Of a stretch of 64,000 nucleotides of DNA, positions 25,843-34,600 are shown in pieces (the stretch's first letter is position 1; each line of letters opens with the position of its first letter). Location of the stretch: positions 62,001 through 126,000 of the forward strand of contig JAFZRP010000114.1 of NCBI GenBank assembly GCA_017619795.1, written 5' to 3'. The notes beneath the pieces are model-generated. The model was not told the origin of the DNA and ran no database searches. It worked only from the letters and a program-made list of their open reading frames with translations. Position numbers and translations under genes: made by a program. Origin of the DNA: Treponema sp. (GTDB lineage: Bacteria > Spirochaetota > Spirochaetia > Treponematales > Treponemataceae).

Positions 25843-25844
25843 AA

Positions 25845-25873
25845 TGTCATTGTCGGACTTGATCCGACAATCT
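25845..25873. repeat. Type-A dispersed palindrome, copy 2
   Basis: TGTC then ATTGTCGGA (25849-25857), loop CTTGA and TCCGACAAT (25863-25871) form a 9-5-9 palindrome three bases after the fusion-gene stop. Compared with copy 1 the stem changes are paired. A T5 run follows, so it may end transcription. Confidence 0.78.
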
Positions 25874-25890
25874 TTTTGAATGGTTTGTTT

Positions 25891-26367
25891 ATGGATGATG
25901 CTGGCACTTTAATCTCCGTGCACGATTTTGTTTTTCTCTTGTGGAACACTTTTTCTGAGCAGGCAAAGGTTAAGCCTGTTGAAGCAGCTTCGCAAAATCT
26001 GCTTAATTATGGTCACGTAAAGGGTTGGCTCGAAGACTGGGATGAACACGATTCCGGCCGGCCTGTGGACAAACGAACTGCCGCGCGGATAATCCACCAG
26101 TTTATGAAGCTGGAGCTTGGGGTGCCGGAAATTGCAGATAAGGAAAGCTATACGAAAGCGGAGGAGCTTCGCGATTTATATTTGTGCCGTTCCTGTGCGA
26201 ATCATATTGCGCATGTTTATATTCGCGGGATAATGGAAGCCGAGTTTGTTGAGTCCAATGGTGAACAGATTTTGATTTTTAATGGCAGCCGTACAATAAC
26301 ACCGGAAGAAGCAAAATTGATTATTAACAATACATTTAATTCATTTTCTGCACTTTCTGTGATATAA
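25891..26367 (+). CDS. Hypothetical protein, possibly S-layer-homology-like
   Basis: I do not recognise this protein with confidence. From the ATG at 25891 it has 158 aa, begins MDDAGTLISVHDFVFLLW and has no signal peptide or membrane helix. Repeating stretches such as HDFVFLLWNTF, DKRTAARIIHQFMKLELG and ITPEEAKLIINNTF, with RGIMEAEF between them, recall the helix-loop pattern of S-layer-homology repeats, but the match is loose. Two Cys (in YLCRSCANH) might bind metal. A TTG at 25876 would add five residues. No Shine-Dalgarno sequence is visible. It follows the alpha-galactosidase fusion after a palindrome, and the last codons contain the TATAAT box of the next gene. Confidence 0.6.
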   Translation: MDDAGTLISVHDFVFLLWNTFSEQAKVKPVEAASQNLLNYGHVKGWLEDWDEHDSGRPVDKRTAARIIHQFMKLELGVPEIADKESYTKAEELRDLYLCRSCANHIAHVYIRGIMEAEFVESNGEQILIFNGSRTITPEEAKLIINNTFNSFSALSVI

Positions 26368-26386
26368 TAAAAGTGTCGGACAGCTT

Positions 26387-27157
26387 ATGGAACTTGTAAA
26401 ACTTAGATATGTCAAAAACTTTCGCGACTTAGGTGGCGTTCAAACAGTTGATGGAAGAACAGTAAAATCAAAAATGCTGTATCGTGGGGCAACTCTCAAA
26501 AAGCTTACAAATAAAGATGTACAGCTTTTAAAAGATGAATACAGGCTTTCTACCATCATCGACCTGCGTACAAAAAAGGAAGCCGAAGAGCAGCCGGATG
26601 CCGTAGTAGAAGGAGTTAAATATTTTCACATGCCGGTTTTGACGGAGGCAGCTGTTGGAGTGAGCCACGAGAAAAAGGTTCACAGCTTCAGCTCACTGAA
26701 ATTAATGCCGCCAATGCAGGACATGTACGTTAATATGGTAAAGGGCGAAACACTCGACAATCTTGTTAGAATCATGAAAGCAGTTCTTTCGTTTGCTGAT
26801 GATGATTATGCTGTTCTTTTTCATTGCACTGTTGGCAAAGACAGAACAGGAATCCTTGCCGCTTTAATCTTGTCCTTCCTGGGAGTAGACCGCGACACTA
26901 TCGTCTGCGATTATCTTATCTCCAATCGCTTTACCTGCAAAAAAGCTTTCTTTGTTTACATTCTCTTGCTCATAATCCGTTTTAATCACAAGTTTGCCAA
27001 GAAAATCCGCTTCTCTCTCCTCGCCAAACAAATCTTCATCGATGCCGCCCTCGACACACTCGAACACGACTTCGGCTCAATGAAAGCATTTTTCCAAATC
27101 AAGTTCCACTACACCGCGGAAGAAGAGAATAGAATAAAGGAAAGATTTTTGGAATAG
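26387..27157 (+). CDS. Tyrosine-protein phosphatase-like protein
   Basis: This 256-aa protein belongs to the tyrosine phosphatase group related to MPtpB-type enzymes. It has NFRDLGGVQTVDGRTVKSKMLYRGATL (11-37, split by the family's typical RDLGG and YRG motifs) and the catalytic loop HCTVGKDRTG with Cys147 and Arg153, the C-x5-R-T pattern; the lysine inside the loop is usual for this group. It acts in the cytosol on phosphotyrosine or phosphoinositide-like substrates; which one is not clear. No Shine-Dalgarno sequence precedes the ATG, but TATAAT at 26363-26368 lies 18 bp upstream, inside the end of the preceding frame, so the message probably has a very short leader. Confidence 0.88.
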   Translation: MELVKLRYVKNFRDLGGVQTVDGRTVKSKMLYRGATLKKLTNKDVQLLKDEYRLSTIIDLRTKKEAEEQPDAVVEGVKYFHMPVLTEAAVGVSHEKKVHSFSSLKLMPPMQDMYVNMVKGETLDNLVRIMKAVLSFADDDYAVLFHCTVGKDRTGILAALILSFLGVDRDTIVCDYLISNRFTCKKAFFVYILLLIIRFNHKFAKKIRFSLLAKQIFIDAALDTLEHDFGSMKAFFQIKFHYTAEEENRIKERFLE

Positions 27158-27211
27158 CTTCTGCCTGTTCTGCTTCTTGATTTTCATCTATAAATCTTTC
27201 ATAATCTTTGT

Positions 27212-27697
27212 ATGACACTAAAACGCAAAGACTACATTTCCTGGGACGAATATTTTATGGGTGTTGCCAAGCTTGCAAGCCTCCGTTCCAAAGATCCTAA
27301 TTCACAGGTTGGCGCTTGTATTGTAAGCGAAGATAACAAAATCCTTTCTATGGGCTACAACGGTTTCCCAATCGGTTGCTCTGATGATGATTTTCCATGG
27401 GCACGTGAAGGCGATACTCTCGATACAAAATATGCTTACGTAACTCACAGCGAGCTTAACGCAATCTTAAATTATCGCGGCGGTTCTCTTGCAGGCTGTA
27501 AGATTTTTGTAACACTGTTTCCTTGCAATGAGTGTGCAAAAGCAATCATTCAGGCAGGCATAAAGACTGTAGTTTACGCAGACAACAAATACGATGGCAC
27601 TCCTTCTGTAGAAGCTTCAAAGCGTCTTATGAATGCTGCCGGTGTAAGATACTATCAATATCAGCCAACTGGACGCGAAATTAAAATTAACGTGTAA
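27212..27697 (+). CDS. Deoxycytidylate (dCMP) deaminase
   Basis: This enzyme deaminates dCMP to dUMP, supplying dTMP synthesis, in the cytosol. The 161-aa protein has the zinc site of cytidine deaminases: H79-S-E81 in THSELNA, and PCNEC with C105 and C108. GYNGFPIGCSDDDFPWAREG (48-67) is the typical dCMP-deaminase stretch, and DPNSQVGACIV lies before it. Length fits the ComEB/dCMP deaminase family. No Shine-Dalgarno sequence is present, while a CATAAT box ends about eight bases before the ATG, which suggests a leaderless transcript. It stands between the phosphatase and the DUF1846 gene. Confidence 0.94.
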   Translation: MTLKRKDYISWDEYFMGVAKLASLRSKDPNSQVGACIVSEDNKILSMGYNGFPIGCSDDDFPWAREGDTLDTKYAYVTHSELNAILNYRGGSLAGCKIFVTLFPCNECAKAIIQAGIKTVVYADNKYDGTPSVEASKRLMNAAGVRYYQYQPTGREIKINV

Positions 27698-27715
27698 GCT
27701 GAGAAATATTCACTA

Positions 27716-27744
27716 TTCACAAATTCGCAAAAGTACCTTATAAT
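27716..27744 (+). promoter_or_regulatory. Promoter with minimal leader for the DUF1846 gene
   Basis: TTCACA (27716-27721), 17 bp and TATAAT (27739-27744) make a near-consensus sigma-70 promoter. The ATG at 27757 is only 12 bp past the -10 box, so the 5' leader would be about six bases and cannot hold a Shine-Dalgarno sequence. Confidence 0.75.
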
Positions 27745-27756
27745 AAAATACCGTAT

Positions 27757-29244
27757 ATGAAAAACGGATTTGATAACGATAAGTATTTAAAAATTCAATC
27801 AGAGCACATCAAAGAAAGAATCGCTCACTTTGGCGACAAGCTTTATCTTGAGTTTGGCGGTAAGCTTTTTGACGACTATCACGCTTCCAGAGTTCTTCCA
27901 GGTTTCCAACCCGACAGTAAATTACAGCTCCTTATGCAGCTTGCAGACGTGGCCGAAATCATCATCGTAATCAGCGCAGTTGATATTGAAAAGAATAAGG
28001 TTCGCGGTGATCTTGGAATCACCTACGACAAGGATGTTCTTCGTTTGCGCGACGAGTTCCAGAGCCGCGGGCTTATGGTTGGCAGCGTTGTCATCACCCA
28101 TTATAAGGGACAGGAATCGGCAAAGGCTTTCCGAAGCAAGCTTAAGAGAATGAATATTAAAACCTACTATCATTATACAATAGAAGGTTATCCTTCAAAT
28201 GTTTCTTTAATCGATAGTGATGAAGGCTTTGGAAAAAATGATTATGTTGAAACAACTCGTCCTCTCGTAGTTGTAACTGCACCTGGACCAGGAAGCGGAA
28301 AAATGGCAACCTGCTTGAGCCAGCTTTATCACGAAAATAAACGTGGTATAAAAGCTGGTTATGCAAAGTTCGAAACCTTCCCAATCTGGAACCTTCCGCT
28401 TAAGCATCCTGTAAACCTTGCTTACGAAGCTGCAACTGCCGATTTGAACGACGTTAATATGATTGATCCGTTCCATCTTGAAGCATACGGTGAAACAACA
28501 GTTAACTATAACCGCGATATAGAAATCTTCCCGGTACTCAATGAGCTTTTCGAAGGCATTTATGGACCTGGAAAAAATCCATATAAGTCACCTACAGATA
28601 TGGGTGTTAATATGGCTGGCTACTGCATCTATGATGACGAAGCTTGTAGCGAAGCAAGCTATCAGGAAATTATCCGCCGCTACTATACTTCGTTGAACCG
28701 CTTTGTTGATGGTAATGCTACAGAGGAAGAAGTAAACAAGATTGAGCTTTTGATGCAGCAGGCTAAGATTTCAACTGACTTGAGAAAAGTAACAGTTGCC
28801 GCTAAAGAAAGAGCTGCAAAATCTAAAGTTCCTTCTGCCGCAATTGAACTTGGTGACGGAACCATTATCACTTCTGAAACTTCTGATTTGCTTGGAACAA
28901 GTGCCGCACTCCTTCTTCACGCTACAAAGCATCTTGCGGGGCTTGACCACAAGCTTAAGCTTATTCCAGCCGAAATGATTGAACCGATTCAGAATATGAA
29001 AGTAAATTATCTTAAGGGTAACAATCCTCGTCTTCACACTGATGAGATTCTTGTTGCTCTTGCAATGCTTTCCTTGAACGATGAAAATTGCCGAAAGGCT
29101 GTTGAACAGCTTCCAAACTTAAAGGGCTGTCAGGTTCATACAACAGTTATGCTCAGCGAGGTTGACCGAAAAATCTTCAAAAAGCTTGGCATAGATTTAA
29201 CATGTGAACCAATCAGCAAAAAGCAGAAGAGCTTAATCGGCTAA
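27757..29244 (+). CDS. DUF1846 family protein
   Basis: This 495-aa cytosolic protein matches DUF1846, a widely conserved family with solved structures but no settled function. Features include FGGKLFDDYHASRVLPGFQPDSK (33-55, split by the conserved GGKL and DYHA motifs), AEIIIVISAVDIEKNKVRGD, and a glycine-rich phosphate-binding-like loop APGPGSGKMATCLSQ (175-189). NPYKSPTDMGVNMAG and the C-terminal LHTDEILVALAML follow. The loop may bind a nucleotide or another phosphate. It is expressed from its own promoter with an almost absent leader. A type-A palindrome lies downstream, shared with the convergent gene. Confidence 0.92.
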   Translation: MKNGFDNDKYLKIQSEHIKERIAHFGDKLYLEFGGKLFDDYHASRVLPGFQPDSKLQLLMQLADVAEIIIVISAVDIEKNKVRGDLGITYDKDVLRLRDEFQSRGLMVGSVVITHYKGQESAKAFRSKLKRMNIKTYYHYTIEGYPSNVSLIDSDEGFGKNDYVETTRPLVVVTAPGPGSGKMATCLSQLYHENKRGIKAGYAKFETFPIWNLPLKHPVNLAYEAATADLNDVNMIDPFHLEAYGETTVNYNRDIEIFPVLNELFEGIYGPGKNPYKSPTDMGVNMAGYCIYDDEACSEASYQEIIRRYYTSLNRFVDGNATEEEVNKIELLMQQAKISTDLRKVTVAAKERAAKSKVPSAAIELGDGTIITSETSDLLGTSAALLLHATKHLAGLDHKLKLIPAEMIEPIQNMKVNYLKGNNPRLHTDEILVALAMLSLNDENCRKAVEQLPNLKGCQVHTTVMLSEVDRKIFKKLGIDLTCEPISKKQKSLIG

Positions 29245-29271
29245 AGAAACATTAAAACACTGTCAGCTAAA

Positions 29272-29300
29272 ATGTCATTGCCGGGTTTTGCCCGGCAATT
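29272..29300. repeat. Type-A dispersed palindrome, copy 3
   Basis: TGTC then ATTGCCGGG (29277-29285), loop TTTTG and CCCGGCAAT (29291-29299) form a 9-5-9 palindrome between the ends of two convergent genes. The T-run after it suits termination of the plus-strand gene. Confidence 0.78.
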
Positions 29301-29303
29301 TTG

Positions 29304-30485
29304 TTAACAATATTCTCCCCATTCACAACCAATATGTTTTGCTTCAATTTCGTCCAGAAGCTCAAGACGGCTGCTGTTTGCACCATACTTACCGAACAGC
29401 CACATAAGCAGAGGTCGTTTTTTCCACAGCTTCACAGTACCGCTGCCGGTTCCACCGTTCCAAAGCCTGTTATGACGTTTTGCACCATCTGGAGCTTCAT
29501 AATTTACAAGAAGCATTTTATTCTTATCGCACTCAACTGTTGTTTCCATAACAGCCTTTGTAGTTTCCTGCCTTACGTACCAGATGATTTTATCTTCCGT
29601 TTCCTTGCAGTCAAACTTAGTTCGGCACAAGGTCCAGAATTTTGAGAAATTAAACTCGTAGGATTTTCCTTCGTACCAGAAGTCGCTGAGGAGCTTTCGG
29701 TTCATTGCAATTCCAAATGCTTTTGGTCGACCACCGCCAATATCAAAAACAGAATCTTCAAGCTTTTTGCCGGAAACCCTGCTTGTTAAATCGCAGGAAG
29801 AAAGCCAAACCCATGGAGAGGTAAAATCGGCACCCCAGTTCTTGTCCGCGTAACCATACGAACGTTCGTTAGTTATCGTGAAGCTCTCACCATTTGCAAT
29901 AATCTCTCCGGAATAAAGAGACTTCATTCCCTCGGCGTGCCAGTACATTTCAAAGGCCTTCAGCTTACGGAAAAGAGACCCCGCTCCATAACCGACATTA
30001 AAGGCAACTTTCTTATCAACCTGAATCTTCCAGGACATTGAACCCGCATCGCACATCCATTCCGGGTGAGCCGCAGCCTCCTGCTCAGAAATGTCCACCG
30101 ATCCGCAAATCTGTTTTTCACTTGCGGAACAGTCTGCGGCTTTTAGAAAATATCCGTTATCATCCTGCCCGATATTTACCTCGTTCCACGCAAAGAACCG
30201 GTGAAGCTGAGTTGCATTTTCGCCCCACCAGCCGCACTTTACCATAACGTAGCTTGGTCGCAAGCCTTTTGCACGGTTTTCCGCAAGCTGCCCCAAAATT
30301 GGCTGCGCGTGAGATAAAGTGTTTGCCAGTGCAGGATTACACGTAAAATATTCTATAAAAAAGCTTTTTTCCTCACCAGTTTTTGTATTTACGGCTGTAA
30401 AATTGTGCCACCACCAGTCGTAGCCCTTTTTTGCAAAACGACCGTCCAGCATACAGTAATTTCTCTTCAAATCTGATTTGTTCAT
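29304..30485 (-). CDS. Tocopherol-cyclase-like family protein
   Basis: This 393-aa protein has no signal peptide. It resembles a bacterial family annotated after plant tocopherol cyclase (a lipocalin-like double barrel): GYDWWWHNFTAVN (21-33), KCGWWGENATQLHRFFAW, AGSMSWKIQVDKKVAFNVGYG, GYADKNWGADFTSPWVWLSS (about 215-234) and FDIGGGRPKAFG. Many Trp residues line what may be a lipid-binding pocket. A cyclase activity on tocopherol is unlikely in this organism, and the true substrate is unknown. The start has no strong Shine-Dalgarno sequence. It converges with the DUF1846 gene and diverges from the DUF2156 gene. Family assignment is from recalled motifs. Confidence 0.72.
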   Translation of the reverse strand: MNKSDLKRNYCMLDGRFAKKGYDWWWHNFTAVNTKTGEEKSFFIEYFTCNPALANTLSHAQPILGQLAENRAKGLRPSYVMVKCGWWGENATQLHRFFAWNEVNIGQDDNGYFLKAADCSASEKQICGSVDISEQEAAAHPEWMCDAGSMSWKIQVDKKVAFNVGYGAGSLFRKLKAFEMYWHAEGMKSLYSGEIIANGESFTITNERSYGYADKNWGADFTSPWVWLSSCDLTSRVSGKKLEDSVFDIGGGRPKAFGIAMNRKLLSDFWYEGKSYEFNFSKFWTLCRTKFDCKETEDKIIWYVRQETTKAVMETTVECDKNKMLLVNYEAPDGAKRHNRLWNGGTGSGTVKLWKKRPLLMWLFGKYGANSSRLELLDEIEAKHIGCEWGEYC

Positions 30486-30609
30486 ATTTTAAAGATAATA
30501 TTATTTTGTTATTTTTCAATATTTTTGTGTTATATGTATATTTTAGCTAGTTTCAAAAGTTGTTGATTGGTATAAAATGTAATATAAACAATCTCAGGAG
30601 AAAACAAAC

Positions 30610-31563
30610 ATGTCCATATGGCATACAGCAAAAATAGAAGAATTACCGGTTTTGCAAAAGTGTGCCATGAACAACGGTTTTCTTGCAAACAATTACAGTG
30701 CCGTAAACACAATCCTGTATTCCAAAAAATACAAAGCCCTTATTTCCTTTTCAGACGAATGGTTTTTTGAAAAATATTGTGATGATGATGATAATACTGC
30801 AGCTTTCAGTTTTCCGCATAATATAAATGGAAATAAAGATAATCTAAAAGCTGCACTCGACGAGCTGATTCATACAGAAACCGGCAAATCTGGTAAAAAC
30901 AACATCACAAAACCAGTCACCTGCATTTTCAAAAACATCACTGCACCAGAAAAGGATTTTCTCAGCACACATTTCGAAATCCAGAAGATTGAACTAACCC
31001 CGGCTTACAGTGACTACATTTATCTTACGGAAAATCTGAGCAGCTTGCCGGGAGCTACCTACAGCAAAAAGCGCAATCATATAAATCAGTTTAAGAAAAA
31101 GCATCCGGACTTTTCGTTCGAGTTATTGGACAGTCATAATATTTCTATAGTAAATAATATAGAAGAAAAGTGGTTTCTGGAAAATACAGGCAGTTCAAAT
31201 ATTGATATTGATTTACACCAGGAACGGGAAATTATCACTAATGCGCTAAATAACTTTGAAGCATTTTCTGCTCAAGCACAAATGCGTGGTGGAATCCTTT
31301 TTGTAAATATTCAGCCGGTTGCCTTTTGTCTTTCCAGCTTGTTGAGTCCGCTTGTTACCGATATCCATTTTGAAAAGTGCCTTGCCGATTTTGCAAAGGA
31401 TGGCGGCTATGCGGTTATAAACAATGAGTATGCAAAAACAATTTCTACTAAATACATCAATCGCGAAGAAGACTTAGGCATAGAAGGTCTTCGAAAAGCC
31501 AAGCGCTCTTATTATCCAGAAATTATTCTCGAAAAGTTTGACGTTGAAATAAAGTGTCTGTAA
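30610..31563 (+). CDS. DUF2156-family (GNAT-like) protein
   Basis: This 317-aa cytosolic protein resembles the DUF2156 family, which shares the acyltransferase fold with the catalytic domain of phosphatidylglycerol lysyltransferases. The recognisable stretch is LPGATYSKKRNHINQFKKKHP (about 148-168, split by the family motif GATYSKKRNHI). It is followed by the C-terminal NREEDLGIEGLRKAKRSYYP (about 286-305). It lacks the membrane helices of the full-length lysyltransferase. A CAGGAG sequence precedes the ATG. The acyl or aminoacyl group and its target are unknown. It lies just upstream of the lipoprotein with the consensus promoter, but that promoter makes a separate unit. Confidence 0.85.
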   Translation: MSIWHTAKIEELPVLQKCAMNNGFLANNYSAVNTILYSKKYKALISFSDEWFFEKYCDDDDNTAAFSFPHNINGNKDNLKAALDELIHTETGKSGKNNITKPVTCIFKNITAPEKDFLSTHFEIQKIELTPAYSDYIYLTENLSSLPGATYSKKRNHINQFKKKHPDFSFELLDSHNISIVNNIEEKWFLENTGSSNIDIDLHQEREIITNALNNFEAFSAQAQMRGGILFVNIQPVAFCLSSLLSPLVTDIHFEKCLADFAKDGGYAVINNEYAKTISTKYINREEDLGIEGLRKAKRSYYPEIILEKFDVEIKCL

Positions 31564-31602
31564 ACTCCGGTTAAACGTTTTACTGTTTTTTTGTCGTTTT
31601 CG

Positions 31603-31631
31603 TTGACATATAGGGGGTGGGGGTCTATAAT
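31603..31631 (+). promoter_or_regulatory. Consensus sigma-70 promoter of the 2015-aa lipoprotein gene
   Basis: TTGACA (31603-31608) and TATAAT (31626-31631) are perfect hexamers with ideal 17-bp spacing; the spacer is G-rich. The start codon is 47 bp further on, after a GGAGG ribosome site. Few bacterial promoters match so exactly, so strong constitutive expression is expected. Confidence 0.9.
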
Positions 31632-31678
31632 TAATACTAATTTTTCAAAAGAAATCTAAAAACGAGGAGGTTTATTCT

Positions 31679-34600
31679 ATGAAAAAGAGAGTTTCAGTGC
31701 TGTTATTTACAGCATTGTTCTTGGCTTCGACAGTCTTTATGGCTTGTTCGAATGGAACTTCAGGCGCTGCAGAAAGTAATTATTCTGCTAATAGCGCTGG
31801 CCAAGGTTATGTAATGGGTTATGTTCTGGATAACAGAGGATCCCCTGTAGAAGGTGCTACCGTTACTCTTGGTACAAAACAGGTAAAGACAAATTCCGGA
31901 GGAGAGTTTGTTATTGAAAACGTTGCTGTAAATGATTTGGTAGCTGCTGGATTAACTACAGCTACTTCAAAAGTAAGTAAAACAAACTTCTTTTTAACAG
32001 CCACAAAAAAAGATAAAGACGGCAAAGATCTTTATCTTCCTGCAAAGTCTGCTGCAATTTATGTTACATATGCTGAAGCAGAGTCTGCAGCTTCTGATGC
32101 ATATATTACTGAATTAAATGCTCTTGTTGCTGAGTATTCAGCTATTCTTAAAGCGTATGCAGATGCTTTGAAGAATGGTGCTGCTTCAACAGATGTAACT
32201 ATTACAGGACAGACAACAGACGTTGTTACAACAACAACTACATCTAAAACTACAGATGCTGATGGAGTATTCAAGGTTCTTGCAGATGCAATTGCTTCTT
32301 TAAAAGACAAAATCAACAATAGAGAGTTTACAAAAGATTTCTATTCTGATTTTGCTGAGTTTACAATGATTCCTCTTGATGCTTCTTTTGCCGGCTCTGT
32401 AAAATTAAATCTTACAGCAAAAACTAAAAATACTACAATCATCAGCGAAAAGACATACATTCCAACTTCTGCTCCTGTAGTACACGCAACATACAAGCCA
32501 ACAGCTGCTAATGCTGCAAACTATCACTGGGATGCAACAGTAGACGAGACTGGACGCTTTAAGTTTGAAGGACTTCCTTCTGGTGTAAACGTATATTTCA
32601 GTATCGATTCATTTATTGAAAATGTTAGCGGAACAGACTATGTATTCTCTAGCGAATCTTCTGAATTGATGATTGAAAACTCAAGTGCAGCAGGCGTATT
32701 TGAAGTTGTAGCCACAACTCCTACAGCTACTCCTTCAGCAGTTTCAATGGACACAATCAATGGACAGAAGAGTGCCGTATTTATGCTTTATGCACAGAAC
32801 GACAAAATCTGGATTACAGATACAAGTGTAAAAGATTCAACAGGCGAAAAGCTTCTTGACACAAAGGCTCCTATTACATTTAAGTTCAATAAGCCAATGA
32901 TCAAGGTTAATATTGAAAAGGCTTCAGCTACAGCAACTACAACAGGTATCAAAGATATTGATGATAAGAATGCTACACTTACATTAAGCACAGACAAAAA
33001 GACAGCTACATTTACTCCTAACGATGGAAACTGGACTATTACTGGTGATGTAGAATTCAAAATTACTGGTGAAGCTGAAGACGGTGCTACAACAATTCTT
33101 AATCCAACATTTAAAGCTTACTTTGATAAAGACATTTGGATTGGTCTTGATACAGCAGATGTTAAGTCATTCGACGATGTAGACGGACTTCTTGCTCTTA
33201 ATGCTCCAATCGTTCTTACATTCTCTAAAGAGATGACAGACTTCGTAGAAGTTGCAATCAGTTATGAGAAAACTCCAGCAAATGGAAATACTGCAGCTGT
33301 TTATGAAAACGTTTCAAACATCTATACAAAGGAATGGAGCGAAGATCATAAGACTCTTACAATCAAACCAGATACATATTGGGTAATTCCAAAAGGAAAC
33401 CTTCTTATTGCAAGTGTAACAAAGGCAAAGGCTGCTGACGGAACAGAAACTCCTAAGTACTGGAAGACTGGCGTTATAGAAACAACTTCTGGTAACACAA
33501 CAACTCAGCATGGTCTTGCTGTTTACTTCAACAACTACATCGACGTAATTGTTGCTGATGCAAGTACAGCTACACAGGAAGCTTTCACAATTAAGTTCTC
33601 TAAAGAGCTTAAAGCTTTTGATGAAAAGACAGATCTTACAATTCAGTATATTGCTGGTGGTACAGCATCATCTCCTTCTTATGCAGCTTATAACTATTAT
33701 GATTATACAGCAGTTCTTGGTGACTGGACTGAACAGGTTGAAAAGACTGTAACTGCAGAAGATGGAACACCTTCAACAACAACAGACACAGTTACTCATA
33801 AGAACAGCATGATTACTGTAACAGCTAAAGAAAGCGTATTCGAGAAAGAAGGCAAGTATAAGATTTACTTTACTAACCTCGAAGCTTTTGATGGTAGTAC
33901 ACAGATCCGTGAAAAAGGTAACTATAAGACTTTAATCACAAGTTCTGCTCCTTACGAAACAGAGTTTGCTTTCGATGGCTTTGTTCTTAAACCAGTTTCT
34001 ATTGATGTTATTGATACACTTCCTGCAACAGCAGTAGAATCTCGTGCAATCGAAGTTGTAACAACAGCTCAGTATCTTAAGTTTAAGTTTACAAAACCAA
34101 TCAGCAAGGCAACAATTAAAGCTGGTGATTCACTTACAAATGCTGTAAAAGCTACTAACTACATCGATTCAGCAGATCCTACAATTGTTTACGTTTCTCT
34201 CGTAGGCGTAAATGCAGTTGAGGGTGACCTTGTTGTATCTTTGGCTAACAACGTAACAGCAGTAGATGGTGATGTTATTTCAACAGAACCAACAGCAACT
34301 GATTACGAAAAGTGGCTTGGTTATGAACCTAAGTTCAGAATCTATGCTGCTCTTACTTTGGAAGGCACAAGCCTTATTAAAGCAAAAGAAACAGCCAGTG
34401 GTATTATTACTACTACTAATAAAGACAAAGTTAAGATTAACTACGAAGTAGCTGACCCAATTGCTCCTTGTGGAGATATTACATTCACATTCAGCGAAAA
34501 GCCAGATACAGTAGACTGGACTTTGTATGCTTATGACAAGACAACTAATGGAAAGATTGAAGCTAAGCTTGTTGATAAGGGAACTGTTACAGCTACAGAT

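Noticed and set aside
25876..25890. TTG start that would lengthen the hypothetical protein by five residues
   Set aside because: It falls directly at the end of the palindromic element and has no ribosome site; the ATG at 25891 is simpler.
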